Assembly (NCBI RefSeq): GCF_000004075.3
Contig: NC_026656.2
Coordinates: 1,426,001 to 1,490,000, forward strand
DNA from: Cucumis sativus
Lineage: Eukaryota > Streptophyta > Magnoliopsida > Cucurbitales > Cucurbitaceae
DNA: 64,000 bases
Reading direction: 5' to 3'
Positions 22,401-35,400 of this stretch are shown here, in pieces. Each line of letters opens with the position of its first letter. Within the stretch, counting starts at the first letter, position 1. The notes beneath the pieces are model-generated. The model saw nothing but the letters and a program-made list of their open reading frames with translations. It was not told the DNA's origin and searched no databases. The translations under genes and the position numbers were made by a program.

Positions 22401-25152
22401 TTAATTCTTGGCATATTGCTTTCAGAAGGCTTCTAAAAGGAAGAGGAAATTTCTCATTTTCTGCAACTATTGTGTAGGTTGAACTCCTTATAACCTTGTT
22501 CTTCTCAAGACTCAAGGCGCTGGGTGTTACCTCCCTCCAGTTGCTTCACGGTTAATTCTTTATATAAGCATCTAATGGCAGCCTCCCATTATCTAAAGTT
22601 GTTTATCAAGCACTTTGGAAGTCCAAAAGTTCAAAAGGAATTAATGATTTCATTTGGACTATTACTCTTTTCTCTTAATTGTGCTGCCACCTTACAACAT
22701 AAATAGCAACACTGTCTCTCCCTCAATGTGCCCTCAATGTTTGGCTCAAAGTAAAACTCGCAACATTTGTTCTTTGAGTGTAGCATTTCTAAATCAGCCT
22801 GGGAGGAATTTTTCTCTTTTTTCCATTTTGAGTGAATATTTTCTTTGTCTTTTCCGGATAACATTCTTCAGCTCTTGGTGGCTCCTCTTTTGGCAAATAC
22901 TTGTCAAATAGTATGGTCCGATGCAGTGAAACCTCTTCTGTCTAAAATATGGTTTGAAAGAAACCACCAACAGGTTTTTCACGATAAAACCCTTTCTTGG
23001 TTTTTTCACGTGGATTCGGCTAATCTACTTGTATCCTCGTGAGGTTCTCATTCCAAGGCTTTCTCTAATTATTCTATTTAAGACATTTGTTTGAATTGGA
23101 ATGCTTTCATCTACTCTGCTTAATTTAGTTTATATCTTTTAATTTAACATTCATTTTTAGTCTCTAAAATACTGTATTTTGAGCATTACACTCTTTTCAT
23201 TATATCAATGAAAGGTTTTGTTTCCTTTTCAAAAAATAAATAATAATTAATAATAAGAGATGTTGCGTTAAGAGGATGTGATGAAGCATTCTTTTTAAGA
23301 AGATAAAATGAAAGAAAGAAAAAAATTATACAAATGACAAGAACAAACCTCACAAGAAAAACATGTTGCTTTACAGTAGCAAGAAACTCCCGAACTCCTC
23401 CATTATAAAAATAAAGAGATGGAAATGCAAGTCCTGCAAATCATTCCAACCTTGAGCAGATAGAATTGTACCATGACAATAGAATTGGGACACAAAAGAT
23501 GAAATGTCATTAACAATTAAGTATAACATGTAACAGTAACAACAATACTCATTATTTCATTCACTGAAACAACATTCAAAACTGCAGCATAAGCAAACTT
23601 TATGAAAATTTCTAACAAAGCCAATTAAAGAAAAATAAAGAACTCCATCAACAGAACAATGCTATTATGAAATAGACCGAATAATAATTCCAAAACAATA
23701 ATCCTTTTTAGTTTGTCCAGATAAAACCATTGTCGTGGCTATTTATTTTGAAATGAAATATCATTAATGAAATGGTTATATGAGTCTAAGATTACCCCCA
23801 AAGAACGTGATTTTTTTCCTTTGGGAACTCAATCTCAGTTGCAATAATAAAATTGTTCTCAGACGTGCACAATAATGTGTCTTTCAATTCTTAATTTGTT
23901 CCCTTTTTTTCTAAAATAAGAAATACTTCAATAATTTTTTCTACTATATCTTTTCTTCTTCTCCTCTGCAATAAAAGACTTTATTTTCTTCCATTTGAGT
24001 CACAACTTGGTAAATGACGAAACAGAATTGATTGTCGAGTTAAGCAGAATCTTCTAGCTTTTCTTTTTAAAAGGTTATTTTTCTCTTGATAAGTTGAGCA
24101 TCCATGCTGGAGCTGCTGATCGAATATGTAATATCAAAAACTTCAAAATAATATTTAGGAAAATATAAGCTCACCGAAGCTAATTAAACCTTATAAAATT
24201 CGAAAGAACGGCTCTCTAATATCTTTTTATAATAAGAAATAAATATAAACCGTAGAAACTTGAACAAGTATTACTTTAAAAGGCATATGAATTTAATACA
24301 TCAATTACCAATGTTAAGGATACAATTAAACGTACAGACACAGTTCAGAAACACTTTAAATTTATATTCCAGTAAAATTGGTAATTCGACAAGAATATAT
24401 GAATGAACACCTCACTTAGAAAAAGAAAGGAGAGAAAGAATAAGTTACCTGACGACAATACGATTATAACGTACTGCCAACCAAATGCTGGAGTATGGCG
24501 ACGGATAGACCTGACTTCGGTGAACGGCACTCCTCTGATGGTGTAAAGATTTCTATCTACATTTAAGAATCACACAATCAAGAAATTGATCGCGAGAAGA
24601 TAATGCATCATTTCGATTACAATTCCAAAGTCAAACTACCTCTCTCCGATAATTTCGCATTTGAGTTTTGCCCTTTGTAAGGAATCCATGTCTGCACAAT
24701 TACATACAAATGAATACGCAAATATAGACTTCATTTCTCTATCCAAATAACACACAGAGTTCCGATCAGACATGCTTACAATGAAAAGACACGATCCTTG
24801 CTTGATCAACCTCAATCTTCCACTAATTCTTTCAGACGCAAACTGCGTAGGATGAATTGTCACATTTTCTTTAGAATAAACAACCTCAGCACCTTCATGT
24901 TCGCTCGATGAGCTTCCTCGCCCGCTATCGGTCCGCATCATAGTTGTGGAACCCTAAAATTCATAAAACAAGATCAAGCGGAGAAATGACGCAATTGGAT
25001 GAATATAATTTAAGAGACTGTAGCTAAAGAAATTAAAATGCGAAATTAACAAAACAAAAAACAAAAAAAACAAAGAAAATCCGACGTACTTGCTGCTGTG
25101 AGGCTGCGTAATCGGCATCGTCAGACAAATCGTGAAGGTCGGTTTCTAACAT
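16428..25152 (-). CDS. TBC1D15-like Rab GTPase-activating protein
   Basis: Fifteen exons join without a frame break to 655 aa: 25152-25090, 24953-24780, 24691-24640, 24556-24449, 23433-23349, 21349-21295, 21123-20728, 20617-20558, 20240-20142, 19921-19811, 18652-18581, 18474-18358, 17248-17099, 17015-16915, 16752-16428. The start MLETDLHDLSDDADYAASQQ matches plant TBC1D15-type proteins. Residues about 20-160 form the N-terminal Rab-binding-like domain; 180-311 is a Ser-rich linker. The TBC domain spans about 345-575 and keeps both catalytic fingers: IEKDVVR with Arg427, split across exons 11/12, and GYCQ with Gln464. Known role of TBC proteins: speeding GTP hydrolysis by Rab GTPases in membrane traffic; the Rab target is not readable. 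Introns 5, 10, 11 and 12 hold retroelement debris and intron 12 a 113-bp copy of part of exon 13. An 11-codon uORF overlaps the start. Confidence 0.93.
17287..17395 (-). repeat. Tandem duplicate of the 5' half of TBC exon 13 and its acceptor
   Basis: This stretch repeats 17174-17282 at a 113-bp offset with about nine base differences in roughly 105 aligned positions. It includes the polypyrimidine/CTTACAG acceptor (exon start would be 17361) and 5' exon sequence reading GMGDFLSPVFSVMGNESDSF without a stop. No donor follows before the real exon, and reading on into copy A meets a TGA because 113 is not a multiple of three. It therefore acts at most as a decoy acceptor; the original at 17248-17099 fits the protein. 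Confidence 0.85.
17935..18150 (-). mobile_element. LINE 3'-end-like fragment in TBC intron 12
   Basis: Plus-strand text GAGAAAAAATGAAAGAATAC followed by ACAGACATACAAAAACCC and GGAGACTCCCTTTACAAGAA resembles the reverse complement of the 3' region of non-LTR elements, which end in a TTTCATT-type tail. No coding domain remains. Identification rests on resemblance to the other tails in this window. Confidence 0.35.
18935..19200 (-). mobile_element. LINE 3' tail fragment in TBC intron 10
   Basis: Read on the minus strand it ends ATGAAATCTGTCTCAATTAT then CC and a run of A (plus-strand T run at 18940-18947). This matches the tail ATGAAATTGTTTCTTATCC plus poly(A) found at 51285-51322 on the plus strand. 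The upstream part has GAGATTAGTGCTCAAAAGTA in plus orientation. It is a 5'-truncated relic lying between exons 11 and 10 (intron 18653-19810). Confidence 0.45.
19205..19640 (+). mobile_element. Possible LTR remnant followed by PBS-like site
   Basis: A block with little coding character, internally rich in TTAGTT/TTAATTAG and ending about 50 bp before GGCACCAGAGAT (19605-19616). That site resembles the TGGTATCAGAGC primer-binding site complementary to initiator tRNA-Met that follows plant 5' LTRs. No TG...CA border or target duplication could be fixed. It also lies in the intron between TBC exons 11 and 10. Confidence 0.3.
22180..23240 (+). mobile_element. Decayed LINE, zf-RVT and 3' end, antisense in TBC intron 5
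   Basis: Three plus-strand frames carry recognisable pieces of the C-terminal part of a plant LINE reverse transcriptase: FTVNSLYKHLMAASHY, then CPQCLAQSKTRNICSLSVAF (zf-RVT zinc-knuckle region), then VKPLLSKIWFERNHQQVFHD. It ends ATATCAATGAAAGG, TTTTGTTTCC and an A-rich tail at about 23230-23245. Frameshifts and stops make it dead, and the 5' part is missing. Insertion inflated the intron to 2 kb. Orientation is opposite to the host gene, which limits interference from its poly(A) signals. Confidence 0.8.
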
Positions 25153-25181
25153 CGCGGTGGGAGAAGCAGTTGCTGTAGCAT
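25146..25181 (-). promoter_or_regulatory. uORF overlapping the TBC start codon
   Basis: An ATG at 25181-25179 opens 11 codons (MLQQLLLPPRC) ending with TAG at 25148-25146. The main ATG (25152-25150) lies inside the uORF in another frame, so ribosomes that translate the uORF pass over the main start. It matters only if transcription starts upstream of 25181, which is likely because DNA just upstream has a TC-rich leader-like composition. Confidence 0.5.
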
Positions 25182-28100
25182 CAACTTCGGGAGAGCGGCT
25201 GCCGATGGCTCCTCTTTTTGGCTATTCTTTTGCTTTTCTTTGTTTTGAGAGTTGTTTTCTCTTTTTTTTCCTTAGAGGCTAAGGCGTCGTATGGAGGACC
25301 GTGTGCAATGTACACAACAAGCTTAGATCGGGGAAGTTACGATGGTGGACCCACTTACTTTGGGTTTGTTTATCTTCGTGTATTCTTTTTTCCTTTCACG
25401 ACTTCCCCTTTCAACACGTGTCTCCTACCATTTTTTCTCCGTTAAAATTTTAATTATCTATTTTGAATTTTGGTATAGTCATTACTTTGCCAATTCTTCT
25501 ATTTTTAAAAATCTCCATGCACTAAACGAGTAAAATTTTATATTAAGACAGTTTTATGTTATAGATAGATTTTGATTCATTTTGTTATATCTTAAAATTA
25601 TTTCAATTATAATAGTTTATGTGTTCTGGTGTACTCTTTTAGTTTTTTAATTAAAAATAGTAAATTTGGTAACAAATTATGATGGTTTGCACCATTTTCT
25701 CAAATTTTTAGATGTTAGTTTTTAAAAAAACTCTGAGAGGCAAAAAAAAAACAAAATAAAGAAATCATAGTGATCTATTAAACGCATGATTGTTTGTTCG
25801 GTATATTTATATTGTTACATTGTGATGTTTTATATATATGGTATATATCACGCATAAAAGAACAATTGTGCCAGGTTAACCATTCCAATTCGCATAGTTA
25901 TAACAAAAGACAAAATAAATATTACTAAAAGATGTAAATTAAAATAGAAACGTAAGCATTCTTCCTTTTGTGTATTTAATATATAGTATAGATTCAAGAT
26001 CAAGTTGGTTTCGATTTTCTTAACACATTTTAGTTGTTCAAAGACAAATGTACTTTTAAAACACTTTTTCAACCAATGTCCATAAGAAAAAAAGTGTGGT
26101 TGATGTTTTCTACTCAATTATACAAATGCTTAGGCCCTAGAGTTACCTTAACGATATTTCAAAGTAGTTTTTAAATAATTGGGATGACTAATGGCACCAT
26201 ATCAATAATAACGTTGAGGATCACCATTGAATTACTCGAAGTCGTTCACTTTTGGATTTCTAAAGAGAAGGTAAGAACACCTACATCAATTATATAAACC
26301 GCATTGTGTATTATTAAAAGAATACCGTAGTTAGTATATTGTTAACTGTATGTTTGAATTGTGTTAGGCTATTAGAGTTTTTAAAGTAAGAAAAATCATT
26401 TTAAATGATAAAACTTTCTAAAAATGTTTACAAATATAACCAAATATCACCATCAATTTTTAATAGATCAAGACAATATACTACTATTTTTGTTAATAAG
26501 TTATGATACAAAGAGACAAAGAGACTAGTTTGTTTTGCACGATCTAATCCATTGCACATTGATTGATTATGATATCTGGCTATATTTTGGTTTATTATGT
26601 ATATATATATTCTATTGACTACGGTCATAAACCCAAAAAAACCCGAGATTGAGGAGGAGCTTATAATTTAATCAATCTTTTTTCTAGTTGTTATTCATAA
26701 ATAATGGTATTTTTTTTAGAAAATTGTCAAAAATTGAATAAACTATTTACACTCTGTAGTGTAATGAGTTTTTGTTGGTTTTTTTCATACGGTGTATTTT
26801 CTTATTATTTTTGGAAGAACTCGAATTTTTTATGCTAAGTTTGTAGCTTTGGTCAATCAATTGGTTTTAGGTAAAAGCATGTATTTTATATCATTTTCAA
26901 ATAATCCAAATAAAATGTTTGGAAAATGAATAAAATATATACAAGGTCATATGTATAAAATACCAACCAATTAAGTCATGTATTATTATTATATAAACTT
27001 TAAAAAAACATAGTGGCTGTAATGGAAAAACTAAAAATTGATAATAAAATAAAAATTTTGGATATATACTTTGCAAGATAAATTATATACTAAATAGGCT
27101 AGTGTAAAAATTGCAATCTCGAAATTCAACTGCTACATATGCCTTCATTACCTTATACTCGATGATAATGCTTTTGATTGATATACTTGTCAACCATGCA
27201 CTCGTTTATACTACTGATAAACTCGATGCACTTATTTGATATACTTTATAATGTTATAGTTTAACTCATGACATACTTGATATAATTGATAATAATGCAC
27301 TTGACTAACTTGTTTATACCATCGATACACTTGACTAATATACTGTTGATGAGCTTGATAACGGTGCACTATTTTACACTAGTGAGCGGCTTCAATATAT
27401 TTTTCAAGGAGACTTGTTTTCAAATAGAATGTTCCATATTTTCCATTTTGTAATATCTTTAGAAAGAACAAGAAAGTCGCCCATAACTTAGCATATTCAA
27501 TCTACTCTGCTAGGTATTCGTAAATTTGGAAAGCTATATGTCTTTTTCGTGACCATTCTTTTCCTTTTGACAAATAGTCTATCATAAATAAAATATGAAA
27601 TTTTGTTATATTTTGTAAATTTGTTGACTTGTTATGCTATACTTGAAAATGCTCATATTATTTTCTATATTACTTCAAATTCTTTTATTATCACTTTAGA
27701 TATCGGCACTATACTTTTAAACAACAAAACAAATATTTTCTTCACTCTCTCTCTTCTCCCACGTTCAACAATCTTTTCCTTCTATTCAACTATCTCGTAA
27801 GGAGGGGAATTCAATGGAGAAGTTGGGAAATTGGGTGTTAAAAAACACGTAATAGTTTATTGACAGTCCATGTTGAAATTAGATGAAAAATATATATTTT
27901 ATCGAATACAAATAACTATAGAAAGAATGAATTGAACTTCACACATACATAATGAAATATCATATAATTACAAATAGACTATAGAAAAAGAGGAAGATAT
28001 TTACAATTTTTTTTCTTTTATGAAACGGTGCGTTTATCGTATTTTCTAACTTAAATTACTTAAATAATAAACATTTAAATGAAGATGAAATGTATATGGT

Positions 28101-29496
28101 AAATAGAGACAAAATTTTCTAAATGTGTAAGACAAATAGGATAATGATTCATTTTAGATTTTTCCCCATATTATTGAATGGAGTATTTAAAAAAAATATA
28201 TTGAAATTATTTACAAAATACACTAAAATAACGAACACGGTTTAGTCTAATTAAATTATTCTTTTTATTATATTTTATAAATAGTTTCATTTTTTACCGC
28301 CTATACTAATTTATCTTATTTCATTTAAATGTACCTATTTAGAAATTCAAAATTACATATTATTTAATTGCAGAAGGTAATAAGATTTAAAGAATTTAGT
28401 AGAATAAAGATAAACTATAACTTTAGGTTATAAATTTTAAATCTTATATATATATATATTGGTTAGTGTTGTTAGGTTTATAGTGTTTAATTCTTTGTCT
28501 AATATGTTTCTTAAACAATCATTTTTTTTCAAAGTTAATTGAAATGTTAGATTTTAAATTGAGTTTTATGTCTGATAAAGTTATAAACAATTTTGTATAT
28601 AGTAAGCTTGTGAATTAGAAAAAAAAGAAAAGAATAATCTAAAAAGTTATTAAATGCAAAATTAGACATTCTACTATGATAAAGGACTACATACAAATTT
28701 TCCAATATATATATATATATAAAGAAAAGACTATTTAAAAAAAGAGTATATTTGAAAGACTATTTAAAGATGAGGTGTTTTTAAATATTATAAAATAAAT
28801 TAGCATAAAATTTTAGATTGATAATAAAAATTGGTCACTGTCTATTATTAATAGAATCTAAAATTTGGATATATATAATAAATATTTCATTAAATTTTAT
28901 ATTTTTTATAATTTCTTTTTAGAAAATTATATCAAATCACATCGATTAAATTAGAAAAAACTAAAATTTGAACTTCCCACATATTGTGTTGGGTCGGGTT
29001 AAAAACATTTTTTTTTTCATCTATAACGATTTTCCTAAGGACAACATACTATTTAAGATCAATAATAAGTTTGTTTGACTTAGTTTTGGTGAACGACGTA
29101 AACCAACTAAGCCTATAAATTTTCTATTAGTTTGAACCCAAAATTCAACTCCATCAAAATAAGTCGATAAATTAACGGAAATAGTTAGATTAATTTTTTT
29201 TGGATGATTGGATCTTACACAACATTCCAAATTTATCGGACCAAATTTATAATTTAATTATATAAATAAATGTAATATTTAAAAAGAAATACCGAAAAGG
29301 AACGAACGTGCGGGTGAGAAAAAGGAAGAAAACAGAGTGAAAGACCAATGAAGGAAAGTGAGAGCAACATTGGAAGGAAAATAAATGAAATGCATGCATT
29401 CGTCTATTCTTTTTGACTCCACACTCCAACTCCTCCACTCTTTCCCTCTCTCTTCTCCAAACACGCCATTTCAGAGTTTGAGAGCTTGAAGAAGCT
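25182..29496. other. Divergent intergenic region between the TBC and UGNT1-like genes
   Basis: It serves as upstream region for both flanking genes. ACACGTGT at 25415-25422 is a G-box-type element in the TBC promoter. The rest is AT-rich with no recognisable exon. It includes dispersed-repeat copies around 26410-26600 and 28800-28870 and a degenerate direct-repeat block around 27130-27390. About 29280-29496 is presumably 5'UTR and promoter of the transporter gene. Confidence 0.5.
27130..27390. repeat. Degenerate direct-repeat block
   Basis: Phrases such as GCACTTGACTAA, TACACTTGACTAATATACT, GATAAACTCGATGCACTT and GACATACTTGATATAATTG recur every 30-45 bp. Copies are too diverged for an exact unit to be set by eye. 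No coding frame explains the pattern. Confidence 0.45.
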
Positions 29497-32400
29497 ATGG
29501 CATCTGAGAGAAATGAAACGACGACGACGACGCTGTTGCCAGTGCTTCATAAGGAAGGGGAAGACGACGATCATGGCCGCAAACCTGGATCCGCCATGAC
29601 TAGAAGAGGAGCTTATGCCGCCATTTCTTACATGGCTTCTGCTGGTTCGTCTTTAATTTCGCTCTCTCCCTCGTCTATCCATCACCATTTTTTTTTTTCA
29701 TAAATATTTTGAAAGGGTTAAAATCTAAGATTATTCTGAAACACATTTTGATGGCTTAAAATCAATTCATACTTTAACTTTAACCAGTTAAATATCGGTA
29801 TTAAATTGATTTTGAATGATTAAAAATATTTTAGAGTTGATTTTAACCATTTTAAATTGACTACTAAAATACCATAAGTTAGTTAAGTTCATCAGTTTTC
29901 TTAGGAGGGTGTCATTTGAGTTCATCATTTTTGAGCTCTAATACGGTATTAGATAAACTTTCGGCTTTATTTCAAAATCAATCGGGTAACCGGTGTAGTA
30001 ACTAATATATCTTATAAATATTGTGAGGTCTCTCGTCTTTCTAGTGCCTGTTTAGGTGTTAATGTCACGTCTCCTCTAATCTATATTGATAACTAAATTT
30101 ATTAACCCGTCAGCTTAAATTTTATATTAAATTATACAAAATACTTTTGACTTACAAACTCTTTAGAATTTGAACAAAAAATCTGAGATATGAAATAGTG
30201 AGATAAATGACATAGAACAAAAATTGGAATCTCCCCATCATCTTAGGTTATCACCACACTGTCCTAGGTCTCAATTCCAATTCGAAATCCTATAGAATTT
30301 ATAGTCTCATAACAATTTTGAAACATCTATCAAAAGCATAAAGGATATTTTTTAGACAAAAAAGAAGTTAAAGGATATTTGTTATAATTAGCCGAAAATT
30401 TAACGGTTAAAGTTATGAGTTCGTGTGAGAGAGAAACACCCAATTATTTGAGGTTATCTTAATATAGTTTTGACGAGACTCTTCAGTGGTAAAAGACTTT
30501 TCTAAGTGCCTATAGAGGTCTAGAGAATAAAGTAGTGTGTAAAGTACTTGTAGACTCACTATATGAATAATGTGATGGGACGATAGAGAGAGAGCGAGGC
30601 AGAAAGTGGTGGGTCTTGGGAAGATGAAACCACTTTTTAGTGGAATACCAATGTGATAAAAAATCTCTGATGTTAGTGAAAACGACAAGCTTCAATAGTG
30701 GTGGAGGCTGCCTACCACACTTAGAAAAAAGTTGAAAGTTTACTCTTACCAATTGAGGACTTTTGTCACTATATGTGACTTGACAGTTTTGTGTTGTTAT
30801 ATATACAAGATAAAAGTTTTACAACGTAAAAGCAATCCAGTGGTTATAGGAGTATTCACTGTTTGGTTTTGGATGTATACAAATCGAACCAAACTACATG
30901 TATTCGGTTTGGTTCAGTTCAATTTGATCGATTTTATTGTTCACCCCTTGGTTATTAGGAGCATGCAAAGTCATCTAATGGTAATTATGAGGCACTCTCT
31001 CGTTGAATAACTTTTCTCTTAAATTAGTTTCTGGTTAAATTACAGGTTTACTTTTGTGCTATTAGCCATAAGCTTTTAATTTTGTATATAAAAGGTCTCG
31101 GAACTTGAACAAGTGCCTAATAATTCTCATTTAATAACTGTGGTATTATGTTGTCATCTCTCCTGCAGTTCTGTTGCTAATGTTCAACAAAGCCGCACTT
31201 TCTTCTTACAAATTTCCATGTGCCAATGTCATCACTCTTTTGCAGGTAAAGTATGTGCTGAATTGTTTTAATGCAATACGTTATATTCCCCCCTTAGTTT
31301 TGATATACTATAGTTTTCGTGTCATTTTCTTTTAACAATATGTGATGTGAGGAGGGATTGAACCTCAGACTATAAGTTTGATAGTACAAGTCCATGCTAA
31401 ATGAGCTATGCTTCTCTTGTAATTATCATTTATGTAATTTATATAATATTTGTATTTTGGTGATGAAAACACGATTGGAATTTAAATCTTCTACTTGAGG
31501 AATGTTTGGGGTACTAGGCCTCCTTTTTGTTATTTTTTCTAGGGAGAAGAGATGTTCAAGTTTGGGTTCCTAATCCGTTTGAGGGCTTTCCATGTTGTTA
31601 TTCAAGGCTTAGTTTTTTCTCCTCTCCTTGAAAGGTGAAATTTTCTTATAAAAATGTGAAATTCTTTGCCTTACATCAAGTCTTATATGGTTGGGGGTGT
31701 ACGCCTAAATCCTAATATCGTCTTCATTAACGAGTTGTCTTTTTCTTCGATCATAAAAGTGTGTCATACCATCTTTTATAGGGTTGTGGGTTTTCTTATT
31801 CCCTTTGGAGTCAATTCTGTTGGGTGTTTGGTGTGGTGGTGGTGGCGGATAACAAGAAAGATTGTTGTTTCCTCTCAGTACCTGTAGTGAGCAGGCTTGT
31901 ATGGTCCCTCAACTGGCACATTGATGTAGTCAGCTTGATCCTTGCTCGGCAAGAAAGATTGTTGTTCGATACATTGGCAGACTAGTTATTGTGTTATTTT
32001 GTGGGAAACGACGTTTAGGGTGGTGGAGATGTCACTGGAGCAGGTGCGGGAGGTGGTGAGGTTTGGTGTGTCTTCACGGGCTTCTGTTAATCAGACTTGT
32101 CATAATTTTCCACTTGGTGTAATTCCTTTGGATCCAAGTCACTCTAATTGTAGTTTTTCTACGTACTCTTTTGCTTGGGGCTGTTTTTTATATGCCCCTG
32201 TATTTCTTTCATTTCTCTTAATGAAAGCTTAACTTTCTTATAAAAAAGGTACATCGATCTTCGATTCTCTTAGCCATACATAAAAGAAATTTAGCCCTTG
32301 AATTTCTTATAGGCTATCAAGTTAGCCTGGCTTTTGCAAAAACATTCAAGTAAAATTGATTCAACGTAGGAGTTCATGTACTCAATGAGTTTCGTTCCTA

Positions 32401-35400
32401 ATCTCGGACTCTAGGGTTCATTTTCATCATTTTCTATATTCTTCTCATGCACTTAGATAATTATTGCACACAGTTAATTGGTTTTGATCATCTTCAGATT
32501 ATATGTTCATCCACACTTCTCTATGCACTGAGGCATTGGAAGATCATCTCTTTCACAGTGGGTGAATCTCAAAGCATCAGTTCTTCTGGAAAGTCGATAA
32601 TTCTCGTACCTTATAAGACTTTGGTTCAAACACTTCCCCTGGCCATATCATATTTGCTTTACATGGTAATGTACCTTATGGTAACAATAACAATAATTTC
32701 CATCTTTATTTACTACCAATAGTTGTCGCGTTTTTCCTTTCCTAATAAGCCATGTTTCTGAACGATTCTAAAATAATGGTTAAATTCTTTTGTCATTTTC
32801 AACTTGTTTGGAAAATATTTTTATTAATTCAAATCCAATTTTAATAGTGTGAAAAATGCTTTTAAAAATGTAAAGTTAAACAATTTATCGATTTTGAGTG
32901 ATTAAGTGTGTTTCGAGGTGATTACACCTAAGAAAAGTGAATTTAACAATTTCAAATCAGTCACGAACATACACTAAACTTGTTGATGATTTAAGCTTGT
33001 GACTATGGAATCGGTTCGTGGAATCAATGTTCCAATGTATACAACACTGAGGAGAACTACGGTAGTCTTTACAATGATTGCTGAGTATTTGTTGACAGGC
33101 CAGACTCATTCACTTTTTGTTGTTGGCAGGTAGATTTCTCTTTTTGTTCTGTGAATTTGGTGACTATCAGCATCTATTTCCTTCAAGATCGGAATCTTTT
33201 ATAACAATTTTGTTTTTCTGTTTTGAAATTGATATGTAGCTGTCTTCTCTCAATTTTTTCTTTTATGCTTTTCGCGTATTTCAAAGAAACCTTTTATGGT
33301 TTTCAAGCTTGTATGTATATATTTTGTTGTCCTTGAACTTTAAAAAGTTAGGTCCATACGTACTTCTATTTTTGTCCCTTAGGTAACTGAAATATTTTCA
33401 ATTATATACTAGTCACTCAAGGGCCTATTTTAACTCAAAAATCGAAAGTTAATAAACCTTTTAGATATTTTTTAAGTTCAACCATTTATTAGATACAAAG
33501 TTAAATGTTTATGAACCTATCAACCATTTTAAATCGAAGAAACCTTTTACACACAAAATATAAAAATTCAGAGGCTTAGTTTATAATTTAGCCTTTAAAT
33601 TTTTATTTCAATCTACAAATATTTTAAATGTCACACTGAGTACTATGGTTTATTGTTGAGTCTTTGGTATGCTTTTTGGTTTTTATCATTTTTTATCAGT
33701 TCTCCTATTCCATAACTGCAGTTTTCTATATCTCTCAACATGATATGACAAGTCAATTTTGAGATATATATAGGTGTTAGTGTTACCATTAAACGAGACT
33801 GGTTATTTTTATACTCTAATAGTGAAAAATATTGATTTATATCTTTAGTTACTACAGTGAATAAATAAGATAGTATCATGACAATGAACTTAAAGCTTCT
33901 TACATTGTTACGTTTTAAGTATGCAATGCTAATTTGTTTCATCAGTGTGGGGATGATTATACTTGGTGCAGTTGTAGCTGGAGCTAGAGATTTATCATTT
34001 GACACCTACTCCTATAGTGTGGTCTTCATTGCAAACATATGTACTGCTATATATCTTGCTTCTATTGCTCGTATCGGTAATGATTACTTTCCTTTTTTTT
34101 GTCGATTCAACACGTGGGAGTGGAGATTTTAACTCGTAGGTCTCATTTGATAACGACTTTGTTTTTAATTAGTTTTTTCTCTTACCTTTGAAATTTTTGC
34201 TTTGTTTACTCTCTTAATTTCTCATCAATCTTAAAAGAAACACCTGTGTTCCTAATCAAATTTGAAAAAAAAGTTATATTTCAAAACTTACTTCATTTTT
34301 TAAAACATGATCAGTAAAAACTAGAAAAGAAATTTATATCGGTATAAATAGTATTTTTGTAAGTTTATTTCTAAAAATTCAAAAATAAAATAGTTACAAA
34401 TGAAGTCTAAACTTTTGGTGGAAGATGTAGAGTTTGTTTAAAATGACTCTGTATGTAAGTACTCAAAGTTATTTTTTATTTCCAAGTCCATAATTGGATT
34501 CACTTTTTCAACTATGTTTATATTAACTTACAAAGGGGTTTTTCCAGGGAAATCTAGCGGCCTGAATACCTTTGGCCTCATGTGGTGCAATGGTTAGACC
34601 ATTTCTATTCATTTAATTTTAAAATAATTCTGTCAACAGTGTCAAATTTTTTTGATAGATTTTATTTGAATTTGAATATAAAGATTATTTTTCTTATATT
34701 TGTAGGGTTAATATGTGGACCTCTTTTGTTCTTTTGGATCATACTACGAGGAGACGTCGAGGCGACATTAAATTTTCGTTACCTATTTTCCTTTGGCTTT
34801 CAGGTATCTTTTCATACTGTATCGCTCAAAGCTAAAGAGAGACTCTAGAGAAGTCTCAACTGCTTAGAATGAAAAAAAAATAAGGATGGAACGTGAGGAT
34901 GTCTATAGGTCAACTTCATCCATGAGCCCTTGGACCAAGCCCCTCGCTCGAGCTTGATCCAAGTTTGGTTCATAGGTTTGATTTGTTTGGCCCTATCTAA
35001 CCCATTCATTCATTGGATAGTATATGAAATCAAGAAATTAAGCAGACTGACCTAAACTCAACCCAAACTTTAACTATATTGAATGAGCTGTGACAATTCT
35101 CAGGATTGTTTTAATTCTTGATTATTTCTCTTACCTTTAGTCATCATGCCTTTGCAGTGTGTGATGCTTCTCTCCTGTATAATGGCTTTCTTGATCAACT
35201 ACTTTGTATTTCTAAACACAACTCTCAATTCAGCATTGACTCAAACAGTATGTGGTAATTTGAAGGTGAGGACCAATGCTTTAGTTTCTACATCTCCAAC
35301 ATGAATATATAATTAGTCTTTTAAACAAGTTTAATGTGGTTCTTGTGATGGTTGTTTCATACTTGGACATGTTTAGAATGACTTTTTAAGTGCTTAACAA

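Noticed and set aside
33643-34005. 120-aa minus-strand frame
   Set aside because: Antisense to exon 5 and introns of the transporter gene; no domain.
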